DNA of 64,000 bases from Urophycis tenuis (GCA_036785325.1 JAXIVH010000016.1:2698361-2762360), one strand, 5' to 3'. Shown: positions 12,131 to 34,300, numbered from the stretch's first letter. Notes: generated by a model not told the origin, from the sequence alone. A program made the numbers and translations.

Positions 12131-13074
12131 CATTTAATTAATCTTACCTCACTGAATACCATTGATTTTCACTCGGTTTTTTGTAATACGTGTATCTATG
12201 ATAAAGGACACATGTTTTGGCGTGTTTTATTATTCATAGTTGGCTTAACAGTAATAGAATATTATTATATGCTATAAGTGACCAGACGTCCGAGATCAAA
12301 ACTGGGAACATAATCCCCGAGAAGGGGGGAAAAAATGGGTCAGCTATGTTTAAGTTGAAGAAACAATATAATTAGGTTAATATAGGCTACGTATATCATA
12401 CATAAACAATGTATTAATACATTAGATATCTATATCTTAGGGACCTATAGACTGTATCTCTTGACTGTTTCTGCAGCAGCAAAGAGTTTATTCTGTCTTG
12501 ACACTTGTATTGATATTTTGTATTAACAACATAAATTATTATGTTTACAGTGATTGTTTTATATGTATTTTTTTATGAATGTCGCTTTGGATAAAAGCAT
12601 CTGCCAAATAGGCTACTTAATAAACATAACATATATAAACACCTGAACGTTTTCATATCAGCTAAAACCACCAATCTGTTTCAATGGATTCAGAATAAAA
12701 CCAAGTTCTGTCTTACCCAACAATGTTAGTATTTGAATATTGTTACTTGAACGACTTATTCAGGTTACAATTATACTGTTAAGAAAGTATTGTCTTATAC
12801 TTTGCCTAAAATGAGAATGCATCATAATCAGTGGCATCTGGTGAATTTTGGGTGGGGCTGAAAGCTTGAAAACCAAACCCCCACAGGGGGGTCTGGGGTC
12901 ATCCTCCCTCAGAAGATTATTTGTGATTTTCACATAAAAATGAAGCATTCTGGTGCATTCTGACAAAATAATAAAGACAAAATAGAACATTTCCTTACAA
13001 AGACAAATGGGGCTGGAGAACTAAGTTTTCACTTAATTTATTTGCTTTGTTTATGGGAATTATACACAAGTTAA

Positions 13075-13560
13075 AATTCAATTCAATTCAATTTATAGAG
13101 CATCAAAACATTACACGACTCATGGCGCTTGACAGTGTTGAACATTCAGAGAGAGCCCATATGTAACAGGGCGAGGAAAAACTCCCTATAATTGGAGATA
13201 CATATAGGAAGAAACCTCATGCAGATCTACGACTCAAGGGCCTGACCCATCTGCCTAGGGTCAGTTACAGGGCAGTAAGGTTTGTATACATGATAAATGA
13301 ATAGGTTAGTTAGGTGTAGAGAATAGAACATGGTGCCTAGAGCCACCTGGGGTGTATGTAACAAAGACGTAGGATGGTTACATAACCAGTATGATAATGC
13401 ATGAATCCCATTTAGTGTCAGAAAGTTCAAATAGTCCAGTGTAGGATGACTTGTCATAGCTATTGGGAATTGTCATAGGGCAGTAGTGGATCGCTAGGTA
13501 GCGCAGGCCAGGAATCCGGTCAAGGGGACAGCAACAGGTGATGGTAGGGAGTCATAGGAT
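13075..13560 (+). mobile_element. Teleost interspersed repeat (AGGAAAAACTCCC / AGGAAGAAACC type)
   Basis: The segment starts with repeated ATTCA and TTTATAGAGC, then GGCGCTTGACA, GGCGAGGAAAAACTCCCTAT, TAGGAAGAAACCTCATGCAG and CATCTGCCTAGGGTCAG. These blocks are characteristic of a family scattered through fish genomes, from memory. No intact ORF is seen. Confidence 0.75.
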
Positions 13561-14339
13561 GGGACTTCAGGTGCGATGAGGGCCAAATACAAGGATGGCT
13601 GATGACTGGTAATGGTTTACCTCACAAGTGAGGTAAGTGGGAAGAGAGAGATATATAGAGTGGGTTAGGCGTGCTATAAGTTTCATGATGGTTAGTATTA
13701 ATAAGTGTATCAATGGTACTACAGAGTGTTACACTATAGAGAGAAAAGGCAAGAGAGGGAGAGTCGAGAGAGAGAGAGGAAGAAGAGGGAGTTGAACGAC
13801 ATGACAGAGAGAAGAGGTGAGAGAGGGAGAAGAGGGAGTTGAACCACATGACAGAGAGAAGAGGTAAGAAGGAGAGTTGAGAGAGAGACAGAGGGAGATA
13901 CAATATGCACACTGAAGGCATGATGCCGCCATAGGAAAGATTATACTATAGGCTATACTAGCTATAATGTATAGCCACTGTCCATTTGATTGTCTAGTTA
14001 GCTAGCGCTAATACCCCCCCCCCCCCCTTGGCTTTTACAATCTTTATCTTCAACATCTATTTCAACTTTATGTTGTTCAAGTATGTCATTTCTTCACTTC
14101 ATTCATTTTATTGACAAGCAATTCTATTACGGTCATACTCTTGTTTGTTGGCCTAGCTGGCTACGATTTCAGTACTCCTTCTCAACTCTGTGGTAATATA
14201 ATACAACCAATAGTGCGTTAGTGTTAAATCTTACTTGTGAAAAGTAATCCCCCGATTCCTATTTTCGACGCTCCGCTCATTTGAGCAGGAATACGCTGAA
14301 CACCAGCCCGGCATCCTTGTTTTCTTCTGTAGACGCTAC

Positions 14340-14470
14340 CTGTCAACTATTGCTGTCAATGCTGCTCGCGGCTCCTGATCCCCACTCCAATATGGCGGCC
14401 GAATTTCTCGTTTGGCAGCAGCCAATGTTGCGTCTACCTAATAGGATGTCTATGCATGTGACCCTTCTCC
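14340..14470 (-). repeat. Right arm of the inverted repeat, within the prpf39 promoter
   Basis: Read on the minus strand this segment gives ATAGACATCCTAT, TAGACGCAACATTGGC and GGCCGCCATATTGGAGTGGG, matching the left arm at 11985-12130. It lies 55-185 bases before the prpf39 start codon and supplies the YY1-type and CCAAT motifs of that promoter. Confidence 0.75.
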
Positions 14471-14524
14471 TAGCGGTTTTGTTTTCTGTCGCACTTAAAT
14501 GACGTCATTACAACGTTTCCAGTC
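14389..14524 (+). promoter_or_regulatory. prpf39: Proximal promoter / 5' UTR of prpf39
   Basis: Seen: a YY1-type AATATGGCGGCC at 14389-14400, a CCAAT box at 14422-14426 and a perfect palindromic CRE (TGACGTCA) at 14500-14507, followed by ATGGCGGCGG at the start codon. This motif set is usual for TATA-less housekeeping promoters. The transcription start cannot be placed from sequence alone, so the CRE may lie in the 5' UTR. Confidence 0.6.
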
Positions 14525-23913
<9,389 letters not shown>

Positions 23914-24953
23914 GCAGCAGCAGCAGCCACAGCAGAGTGGGGGGGGGGGGGGGGCAGGGGGACCAAGAGAGGCGTGACACCCACCAGAGGACGCAGGAAG
24001 CAACCCTTAACCCCACACGCACCCTTTTCCTTTCTGCTGGAATCACGGGAATGGTGGCTAACGTAGCCGAAGCCCCCACTCGTCATCCCCTGTGGTTGAT
24101 CCAGAAGATGGCGGAACAGGAACGAGAGCGAGAATCACAAAGGACACGTGGCCGCGCAGGCTCCCTGCATACAGTGTTGTCTGGGGGGGGGGGGGGGTGG
24201 GGGTGGGTTACCCAAAAACACGTATGTGGTTCACCCTTGACAGTTTGCGTTAGCCTTTTTCATTGGGAAAAAAACAAAAACCTTTTAGATTTGCATCTGC
24301 CCTGGCTGACATGTCCGCCGGTGTCTTTTAATTTGTATTTAAGAAGTCCCTCCTGTTGCCTCTTGGGTTTTAATCAAAACTATTTTTGTATGTAATTGCT
24401 ACACCGTCGGCTCTCCAGCCCCTTCCATCCACATTGTAATGCTGTCCATGGTATATTCAGCCATACAAACGAGTATGATTGGTGTACCGCATCATTCCAC
24501 AGACGAGGCCAGCCGTTTTGGTTTTGTGTTCTTCCAATGTATATAAAGGTGTTTTATAGTGTGTCACATTAAGGGCGTTTTATTTGTGTCGAGTTTCTCC
24601 GTTAGCAAGTTAGCATGTTGTCCCATAATTGAACAAAAAAAAAAAAGTGGTTGGCAAAGAATAATGTTATCCAATAGGAACAAAACAAAAAAACCCTGCT
24701 AAAGGGGCGAGGCTGTTCCCTGGAATGACACCTTGCTTTTGGGCAATGGAAGGAAAACATGAATTCACAGCTTCAGTAGTCGTGTACTCGGAACGAGCAG
24801 ATGCCTCAACTTGAACTGCACTGTGCTGTGTTACAGTCAGCCCATCCTGGAAAGTGGTCCTCCTCACACAGGGACAACATGGTGTCACATTTCTGGTTTC
24901 TGGTTTTATTTTTTATTTTTTGTAATACTGCTTGTTCCTCTTTTGTCATTTTT

Positions 24954-24959
24954 AATAAA
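24954..24959 (+). promoter_or_regulatory. prpf39: Poly(A) signal of prpf39
   Basis: AATAAA about 1040 bases after the prpf39 stop codon, preceded by a T-rich stretch. The opposing ubxn1 signal is only about 150 bases further right, which fits a tail-to-tail arrangement. Confidence 0.7.
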
Positions 24960-25103
24960 GATGAGCGTAAACCCAAAGCAGGAAGGGTGTTCTCCCCTCA
25001 CAGAGGTCAGCAGCAGGACTGTACCAACTGTTCAGCTCGGTGGTGTTGCGGCTGTGACGCTGCGTGGTAGTAAACGGGTCTGTTGAATTCATTCAGGCAT
25101 TTG

Positions 25104-25109
25104 TTTATT
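25104..25109 (-). promoter_or_regulatory. ubxn1: Candidate poly(A) signal of ubxn1
   Basis: TTTATT on the plus strand is AATAAA on the minus strand. It lies about 590 bases past the ubxn1 stop codon. A second AATAAA on the minus strand lies nearer the stop, in GGCTTTTATTTTG at about 25637; either could be used. Confidence 0.5.
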
Positions 25110-25699
25110 CATGTTAAGCGGGTCCTTGGTGGTAGCACGGACATAACTCAAAAGTTCTGTGAATATATAAAAACATCTGGCAAAGAAGAGAATATCACAG
25201 AATCAGGAAGATCAGAGGTGGGACCCACAAGGGCCCCTGTGTCATCTTAACAATGTCTGAGGGAACCGGGCTTTGAATGGTTGAATAAATGACTGGTTTT
25301 TAATTGTGGGGGGGTGGGGGGGGTGCTACATAGCATAGCAATCAATGTTGAATAAATCTTTTTCCTCACATTAACTGCAGATAACACCAATTGTTTTCAT
25401 TATATTAGGTAATACAATGTTTAAACTTGTAACCTATTCATTTGTCAAGGCCATCTGATAAAAGGGAGGACCATTATAGTCCTGAGCACACACTCGGCCC
25501 CTCATAGTTAAAACTACTGATTGGTTCGCCAACGTAGCCCCCCCCCCCCCGCATAATCCCACCTCACAATCCACCCATGCGCCATATGCAGGCTTGGCTC
25601 ATTTGACTCTGCTGTCCATTGCCCCCCCCCAGGCTTTTATTTTGAAGTAACCAAAGTCATGGCGAGGTAGGCTCACGTAGCAGCTCCTGATGCAACCCC

Positions 25700-26436
25700 T
25701 CACTTCTTGATGACGACCAGCACAGCCGCAGGCACCAGACCTACCGCGGCGACAGAGACGAACAAAGACCTCATTATGGCGCCACTCAAACAAATCAACC
25801 CAAAGTGCAATATTTGCATTCAAACAAACTGCCGAGCCGTGCATGACGGTGAGGCCCATTCGCAGACGCCTTGGGGCAAACTTCCAGAACGAACACAAAT
25901 GACGCCAATGGAGTTCCCAGACAAACGCAGAGCGGAGAGCTCCTGCTCACCGAGCTCTTTGAGGGGCTTCTCCATGTCCAGCTCGGTGTAGACCTGGCGG
26001 GGGTAGGGCGACAGCAGGGTGAAGTCCTGGCCCTCGGGCGTGTTGCCGTTCATCTGCACGTAGACGCGCACCGCCGCCAGCGGCTCCTGGGCCTTGAACA
26101 CCGCCGTGAGGGCCGAGCCGTCCAGCAGGCGCACCTGGGGGGCGCACACACACACAGGCACACGCACAGGCACGCACACAGGCACGCACACACACACAGG
26201 CACACGCACAGGCACGCACACAGGCACACACACACACAGGCACACACACACACACACGCACACAGGCACACACACACACGCACACACACACACACAGGCA
26301 CACAAACAGGCACGCACACAGGCACACACGCACGCACACACACGCACGCAGGCAGGCACGCGCGCACACACACACACAGGCACGCACGCGCACACACACG
26401 CACACACACAGGCACACACACACACACAGGCACGCA

Positions 26437-26477
<41 letters not shown>

Positions 26478-26656
26478 GCACACACAGGCACACACACACA
26501 CGCACACACACACACAGGCACACAAACAGGCACGCACACAGGCACACACGCACGCACACACACGCACGCAGGCAGGCACGCGCGCACACACACACACAGG
26601 CACGCACGCGCACACACACACACACACACAGGCACACACACACACACAGGCACGCA

Positions 26657-26691
<35 letters not shown>

Positions 26692-29600
26692 TACTGCGGC
26701 GCTGGTCAGAGGCACAGGAGGGGAATCGGAGTGGCTCTCAAACGGCGAGATGGATGACATCACGAGCACAGTTACGGCCCAGTTACACAGGGAAACGGTT
26801 TGACTAATTCACTCCTACCTGACCACTGACACACTTTTCTACTGTCGGTAATATTTGCATTTATTTAGGTGTGTAGACTTTTTTTTTAGATTTTCTGTCT
26901 GTTTCTTTTGGAGGTTTTGTTTTCAGCTTCTCTTTTTGTTTGGCAACTGCCCTGTACTGGCTGTTGTGGCAACCACATTTCTGGTATACAAGTGTCTTCT
27001 CTAGACTCTTACCAGACTAGCATTTAAGAACCTTGAGGTCAAATGGGCGTCACATGACTTGCCACAGCTTGACGACATCGTCTTCTTACGCAGGTTTGAG
27101 TCAATCAGAGACAAAATGTAATAACCAAACTTTCCCATGGTTTGTTTTTGGCGTCTTGACGTGTGTGTGTGTGTGCGTGCGTGCGTGTCTGTGTGTGCGT
27201 GCGTGCATGCCTGCGCGTGCGTGCGTGCGTGTGCATCCTCCAGCCTCTGAACAGCCTACCTGTATCCTACATTCGTCGTACTCCCTCTTGGTGGGTGGGG
27301 GTCCCTGGCCCCCCAGCGGTGAGGGAGGGCTGGGCTGCAGCGGAGACGACGTGGACTCTGCGCCCGGCGGCCCGCCGCCCCCAAACTGACGAGTCACAAA
27401 GAACAGTTCCCCCCCGCGTTGCTATGGAGACTCGAAAAGGCACGCCGCGACACGCTAGTCTAGGGAAAGGTGCGACTCATTTTTTTTAAAAGCATTGGCC
27501 GGTAAAACAAGGAGAAAGAGTGTTAACCTTCTGTGCCCTCTCCTCTCGGTCACGTGCAATCTTCTCTTTTACTCTTTGCCTTGCAGGAAAACAGTGATGG
27601 AGAGAAATGCATTATGGATCGTTATTATATGGAAAGAATTATATAACATGATATTTTGGTCGTTTGGGTCGATTGAGGGAAGACAAACCAAAAATATACA
27701 ATATCTACTTTGCCCTCTACATGACTGAAATTGTGAAAGTGATACTAAATTGTAACTCTACAGTACTGTTATTGAATACTTCTGCGGATGCCGGCGCTTT
27801 GCACTGTGAGGTGGTTTGCGGACAACAAACAGTCTCTGCAAGTCATCATTAGCATTATGTAGTCTCATAAATCACCGATGGGCTCAAATCTGTGTCACCG
27901 GGGCGTTTCACTTTCTTTCGCCTCAAATTAGTTTCGACCAATTGTAGGGGTGAGCATCTGTTGGCCTGCGTTTGTGTTGACTGGAAATAACCTGTGGATT
28001 ATGCGGTCATGGCAACAAACATGGCATAATCACATTACCACCAGGGAACAACTCAAGTGGAGTGCACCATTACAGGACTCTTCTGCAGCACTTCACTGTA
28101 GTGCTGCTGCAGGCTGCTAACCCAGGGGGTCTCACTCAACACATTCCCTCCGCAGGGAAATGTGTTGACGAAACTTCCTGATGCCAATGGGCAGTGCGAC
28201 AGGCTACGTTGCAAAAGCATTTATTAAAATCATCTTCTGAAACCTCAATATTCTCACTCTCTAATTAGCCTCTCCCCGAGTCCGGACGAATATCTCCGTG
28301 AGAAAACAGAAAAAGCAATTTATGGATCTCAGGTTTATCATTACGTAATGTTATGCGGTCGAACGTCCGGTTCTGGGCGACAGATTTATGGACATTCCCT
28401 CCGGGAATCCGTCGCTAGACACATACTTGGCCAACTTGTCCTCCATCTTCTCCCTCCTACGCAGGTCGGCCATCTTCTTCATCTCGTCGTCCTGCAGCTT
28501 CTGTTTGATCTGCAGCAGCTCCTGGCCGTGCTTCCTCCTCTGCTTCTCCCTCTCCACCTCCTCCGCCCGCTCCCGCTCCCGCCGCTCCGCCTGCTTCAGC
28601 CTCATCAGCTCCTCCAGCCTGCACACACGCACGCACGCACACCACGCATGTACACACACACGCACGCACGCACACCACGCATGTACACACACACGCACAC
28701 CACGCACACCACGCATGCATGGATGCATGTGAAGGACGCTACATTGATAGCTCATAGTCAGACTGGCTGAGGATGAGACACTCTGCATTCGATGCCATCC
28801 TTCTCAGGGCACGCACACATGCACATACGCATGTACACACACACACACACCTGAGGTTCTATTTTTACCAGATTCTTTGTAAATGGGCACCCAGATTCAC
28901 TCCACACAAACATAGGGAGAACATGTCCTGACCACTTCAGGGTCAGGACACAAGTCAGGATGAGAGCCTCTGCATAAAGGGGATGAAAGGGATTTCCTTA
29001 TGCCTTATTCCTTATCCTTGGGCTGTCACCCAAACCCAACAACTGGCTTTTGGGGAAAACAGTAACCAGTAGACTTCTGACCTTTTCACTTGCTCACGTT
29101 TTTCCTCTTCTGTCATTGGTCGCCTGGTATCCCCATCCTGGATTTCCTGTTCCATGTCTACAACTTCTGTCCCTGAGAAAAAGAACAAAAGACATCAAAA
29201 AATTAAAACACAGTGCCTGGGTTGGCAATCGTGTTGTTAACAGATAGTCAATGAGGTTAATCTGAGAATTTCTTGGTGGCCTCCATGAGCACTAGCTTGA
29301 CACTGACCTTCAGCCGTGTCTGCTACTGTGGGCTGTGCTGGACTGGCCTGGTCTCCCACCGGACCCCCGAGGGGGATCCCCGCAGGGGGCACATATGGCT
29401 CATCGATGTCTGGGTCAGCCTCGTGCTCCACCAACCTACGGATGCCCACATCACAGGTGCAACCCTTCAAACGTCTTTCTGCTCTACCGCCACCAAGTTA
29501 GCAGCTCAGCTGGTTGAGAAGTGATCGTCCCGATTGCATCGTCCCATCGGTCCTTAAGGCACATACACATAAGCCGATACCAGTTTTGGCCGACAAAATG

Positions 29601-29817
29601 ACACACGGTTCTTCTTCCAAGAACAAACATTGAGCAACGCGATTGGCCCACAAACTATGCAGCATGTGATTGGATATTGTCCAAATCAATGGATGGATGT
29701 TAACTACATCTAACCCTTACAAAAATCAATAACTAGTATTCCTAAGGGTATTACTCCTATATTTTGCAATATATAATTGACATTTAAAGCCACACTTACT
29801 AAACAGTATAGAATATT

Positions 29818-29856
<39 letters not shown>

Positions 29857-30149
29857 AACAACAAACAATTCTTATTAAATAATGTGATGTACTAACGTTG
29901 GTACACTTCCTTCCTCACAGTCAATATGTTATAATTACCAGTCCGTGGCTCGCTCTATCCCCTGGTTCCCTGTGTTAGCCACCGCTCTCTCCCTGTAATA
30001 AAGGATGATTCATACATTGACTTCGCAGTAGTAAAAATCCCCAAAACGTTATACCGCTAAATTTGTCATCCTTATTACGAAATCACTCACGCTCTGTTTC
30101 TGCCAAAGCCCATTTCCAACAGGCTCTCAAGGGTTGATTGTTCTGCCAT
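25700..30149 (-). CDS. ubxn1: UBX domain-containing protein 1 (SAKS1), p97/ubiquitin adaptor
   Basis: Coding exons in transcript order (minus strand): 30149-30091, 29992-29939, 29435-29308, 29172-29082, 28618-28427, 27579-27528, 27385-27260, 26134-25951, 25740-25700. They total 927 bases, 308 codons plus stop, with consistent phases throughout. Two exons (54 and 52 bases) are too short to stand out as ORFs but were found by homology and phase. Domains: an N-terminal UBA (starting MAEQSTLESLLEMGFGRNRA, ending GIERATDW, about residues 1-38); an acidic linker; a charged Glu/Arg/Lys coiled coil (about 95-192); a Gly/Pro/Ser linker; and a UBX domain (about 225-308) with KREYDECRIQVRL and the ending AAVLVVIKK. 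Known role: it binds p97/VCP and ubiquitin and restrains proteasomal and ERAD degradation. The length is close to the human protein. An AG just before the ATG suggests a non-coding upstream exon. Confidence 0.97.
26140..26690 (-). repeat. CA/CGCA-rich compound minisatellite in a ubxn1 intron
   Basis: About 550 bases of CACA, CGCA and GGCA units lie directly next to the acceptor of the ubxn1 exon ending at 26134. A segment starting GGCACACAAACAGGCACGCA at 26297 recurs at 26517, so there is an internal duplication with a 220-bp period. Confidence 0.95.
28619..28850. repeat. CA/CGCA-rich repeat next to a ubxn1 exon
   Basis: Tandem CACACGCACGCACGCACACC units with CACGCATGTA motifs start at the acceptor of the ubxn1 exon ending at 28618. 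They contribute GT-rich sequence upstream of the splice site on the coding strand. Confidence 0.85.
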
Positions 30150-30704
30150 CTTCTGTGGGGAGACAAAACCCCAGATGGGCAGATTATACGATCATTGCTA
30201 ATATAATGTATAGCCACTTAGTTATATAGCAAACTACATCATGGGTACCACTCGTAACAACACAACAGTCACTTGGACAAACTACTTTATTGCCCACAGA
30301 AGGGACTTTGAAACAAATATAAGTAGGTTACGTGTGAAAATGTATATTGGTGTCAATTTAACTGAATGCCTGTTCACCCATGTTGATCTTCTACCAAAAC
30401 TGCGAGCTAAATTTAGCTACTATTTGGCTAACATTTTAAGCAGGGAGGCTAGCAAAACATATGGCCCAGCACTGTCTAATACCGCATTTATTTGTAAGAA
30501 TACTGTTGTTTTTAAGTGATTGTCTTTGATATATGGGTGGGTATAGAGTTTCAACACAGAAAGGTGTCTTTATTTTAGCTATAGTGAGAAATTATAACAT
30601 TAAGCTACTCACAACAGTCACCACAGCATCCACAGTACGGAAGCCTTGTGAGGTTAGCAAACCACACACTTGAATGAAAATGGTTTGTATGGCTCTGTTG
30701 AATT

Positions 30705-30721
30705 ACTGCCATCTACTGGTT
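30705..30721 (-). promoter_or_regulatory. CTCF-type motif
   Basis: The minus strand reads AACCAGTAGATGGCAGT, which matches the vertebrate CTCF core (CCAsyAGrkGGCrs) at every core position. It lies about 550 bases upstream of the ubxn1 start. Binding is inferred only from the motif. Confidence 0.45.
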
Positions 30722-30742
30722 GCCATAAGAACAACTTCCTGT

Positions 30743-30821
<79 letters not shown>

Positions 30822-31269
30822 GGAGATCAAACTGAGTGTGACAGCATTAGTTTATCTTTTATCTTAATCTTTCAGGTCAAAGCATTACGTTTTGTAAATC
30901 TGTATGAAATATGATGTACATTGTTCTGATTTTGATTTGACAGTTTAGAGCCTATTGTTGCATTTTTCCCCTCGCTCTGGTACAGCAATGTCTTATCAAT
31001 CTTTGGATTGGACCCCCCCGCCCCCCCCCCCCCCACACACACACACTCACACTCGAACACGCACACGCACACGCACGCGCGCCGCGCACACACACACACA
31101 CACACACAGGCCACCCTACAGTAATTTTGTTCATTTTTTTCAATCTAGCTGCTAGCTGCTTATTTAGAAAGCATTTATTTATCTATTTATTGTGTTTGCA
31201 TAGTATATTTTGTATTCTGGAGTCTATTGTTATTCTTACTTTCTGTTTATATTGCCTCTTTTTTGCATT

Positions 31270-31375
31270 TGTATTTATATTATATAGCCAAGTTCACCCA
31301 CCCGAGTAACAAGAATTTCACTGCTGGTAATGATGTACATTGTTATCTAGCATGTGACAATAAACTTGAAACTTG
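31270..31375 (+). repeat. Teleost repeat tail (AATTTCACTGC ... GTGACAATAAACTTGAAAC)
   Basis: AACAAGAATTTCACTGC, GATGTACATTG and ATGTGACAATAAACTTGAAA are the recognisable 3' end of a common fish interspersed repeat. No coding part remains. Confidence 0.6.
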
Positions 31376-34300
31376 GTTCAAACATTATTAGAACAACCTG
31401 CAATCTCAGAATTGGGTTTCAAAAAATGTGATTAGACCAAGGAAATAAAACACTAGTAGAGTCTTATATAACCCAATATAGTTAGCTAACATCTCACACT
31501 AAACCAACCTTCTGATACTTTGGTATATTGCTGTACAGCCCAAGATAATGTCTACAAAGAAGACTTGATCTAGGTCCAAAGGCAGTTGTTTTTTTTATTG
31601 ATGATTTTTATTGATGCCGAGGTGTCATGTGATCACATCGGACATCTCAAGAAGGGGAATAGAGTAATGGATGTGCCTAGGGATCTACAGCGAGTGGTCT
31701 GACTTCTCTTTGTTCTTCTGTTCCTGTTCAGTCAAAGACCTCTCAAGAAACATCTCACCTTTTTCAGATTCACACATCTTATTGCTCAATTAGGGCATTA
31801 CAAGAGGAGTAGAAGAGTTCCTTTTGTTATGAATAAAGTGCACGTTTACTCTCTATGACCTTGCCTTGTCATGAGCATTTCATTGTACAAATTGACCCTG
31901 TTGTGCTGCACATTCACTATGGCCTTTCCTCCACTTATGTCAATTTCCATCACTTCCATCACCTCCCCTTTTTTGTATCTATTCAAGCCTAGCAGTACAG
32001 CTATTAGAAACTTGAATTCTTCATTTAGGCCTCTTTAGTCATGGCAGTATCGAGAGTGAGAGGCGGTTAGATTTGATTTCGGGGAAATGCTGGCGTCTTG
32101 TTTTGGCCTTGCTTCAAGCTGTATGACGTTAGGCCATCCTCTAGTGTCAGTGGGAGTTCAAACAGAATGCAGTTTTCTGTGCTTCATGGGCTGGGCCAGT
32201 TACATATTTACCGTAAGTGTAATGATTAATAACTCTGTCCTCGGCACAGTCTTAAGCAGGTCCTGTTTCGCCACTGTACCAGAACTAAGGGACAAGAAGA
32301 CACTGTGTGTACTGCTACTCCTTCTCCTCTCTGCTCAACATGTCTGCTCTTCTTTTGGGCCTCCTGCCTGTTTTTTTACCCAATCTACCTTAAGTATCCA
32401 ATCTAACTAAAGGTTTGTTGTTGGTAAGTATGCATTTAACCTATTCATTCCAATCATTGTGATGTGCATCAAAATGTTTTAGGCGCTGATTATTTCATGT
32501 GGATCGAATATATTGTGTGTTTATGAGAGATCTCATATATCTGGTTCCCTTCTCGCAAGTCGTTTTTTTGTATTGCGGTTTCATATTATTAATTAAAGAT
32601 TAACTAAACAGCCGCAGTGGAAAAAAACAAGGGAAGGAAAATTCATAATTTCAGTTGTCAGAATATACAACAGTCAATAGACAGGATGGCCCGTTCTATG
32701 GGCTTGTTTGTTGTAATTAATGCCCCTACTGAGTAGTGAAATCATGGTAAATCATGAGGACGACTTCCATTCATTCATTTCCAGCCATTATATTCCAGCC
32801 TCAATAAATTAACACGCTTGAAAGGACACTTAAAAACCTGCATGAAGAAAAGAAGGGAACAAAATGAATGAAAGCAATCCATAGCCAGACAAGCACAGGT
32901 AACCAAAGACAATGCACCCTCGTGAGTAGCACCTGGGTTTGAACTGACATCGTACTACCATTGTCTTCACAGCATCTGTGGTGTTAGACTTATAGAATCA
33001 GATGAGCACACCTTCAGCCATTCCATGGGCGCCCCACTAGCTTCTAACACAGTTGCCTAACTGGTGGAAAAAAAGCCCTCTCTCCTTAGGAAATGTATTT
33101 GTGTAGTATCTTATCCAAAGAAATATAGATTTTGTGGATGTGATATGATTCTCAGGGCTCAGAATCTATGGCTATTTTGACTCTGCAGCAAATTCTTACA
33201 CACAAAGACAGAATGTTTGGTCAAATCCGCACATATACAGCACAATGTCTTTCTCTCAGTGGGTCTTTGGGCATCACAATGTCTCAAACAAAATGGACGG
33301 CAGGCTATTGAATTGAATGGCGGGCGGCCTGGCTGATCGGGAAGGCAGGGCAGGAGGCCTAAGTGTCATCCACCAAGATGATCAGGGTTGAAAGGCCTTA
33401 TCAAAGCCAAGGTCATCTACTCCTCCGTCAAATTGCTTTATGGCTCTGTTTTTCCACCCGAAGAGAAGAGAGGGGTTAAAGTTTAAAGCTCAAGTCAGGG
33501 AAGAGAACCCAAGACACTATTGTAGCCCTTTTACAGCACACACTCATGTTCTGTCGCTACTTTTTCAAGGTGCTATCACAGCATGCAAGTCAATAATTAA
33601 ATGGACGGGATTGCCCTAGTCAATCACTTTCGGTGGGGGCGGTATGCCCTTCGAACTACAAGTAAACCGCTTCCTTTTATTCAGCCGGCGAATTACCCTG
33701 ATTTTATGTGCATTATTAGAGAAAGTTGCTCTCTGCCCAGCAATAAAAATTGATTATGGAAGACAAAGGTCTTATAGTGTTCTTTATTGAGTATTCTTAT
33801 GGTCTAAGTTGCATCATCATGATGGCTCAGAAGTCAAATCTAAAATAAAATGATTTAGTCGAGCCGAGTCAGCAAAGTTCCTTATTCACCAAAAGAGGGC
33901 AGTGTTGTCTCATGACAATTCCATTTCACGGTATTCTTTCAGATTTTAAAAGCACTTGGTCTTTTTTTGTCTGATAGCCATTATAAAAGCCATTAGATTA
34001 ATCAAAATGTATTGTAACAACCATCCTGAAATTCTCTTAGCTATTTCTGTGGATTCATTGAACGTCTTACATAAATACAAATACCATATTGTTATTGTAT
34101 ATAAAAACATTAGTATAGGCTAAGCAACAAAGCACATACCACAAAGGGGAAGTAGCCTACTTACACCGAGCACATTGAATGTCAATCATTTTTATTACCG
34201 GATGGGAAATTAAAACGTAATTTTGTGCTTTTGTAGATGCAGAGGCGCCGGACCTTGTTTCTATCCGTCTTACTGTGATGATGTTTCTTTCTCTGTAATT

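Larger units (their letters stand above)
7242..14524. other. Intergenic region between ganab and prpf39
   Basis: The ganab 3' UTR occupies the left end, probably to about 8350. The remainder is AT-rich with poly-T runs. It holds interspersed repeats at 9600-9995, 10437-10485 and 13075-13560, a GA-rich stretch at about 13735-13905, a poly-C run at about 14014-14028 and an inverted-repeat pair at about 12.0 and 14.4 kb. Three open exon-like pieces between 8951 and 11125 are listed separately. No recognised gene is seen. Confidence 0.75.
23914..25699. other. Convergent 3' UTRs of prpf39 and ubxn1
   Basis: The prpf39 3' UTR runs to about 24975. It contains poly-G runs at about 23939-23954 and 24184-24197. 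The ubxn1 3' UTR probably runs from 25699 down to about 25090, with poly-G near 25307-25322 and poly-C near 25540 and 25622. No further gene is seen between them. Confidence 0.75.

Noticed and set aside
25820..26807. Several long open frames of Cys-Val or Thr-His repeats
   Set aside because: They are translations of CA/GT microsatellites in the ubxn1 intron; the same applies to the arrays near 7.3, 40, 59 and 61 kb.
30241..30519. 92-codon open frame upstream of ubxn1
   Set aside because: Ordinary amino-acid content but no family resemblance and no splice context; the length is within chance for AT-rich DNA.
32087..32410. 107-codon open frame in the ubxn1-ehd1 intergenic region
   Set aside because: No homology recognised, no splice partners, and hydrophobic Cys/Leu-rich content typical of chance frames.
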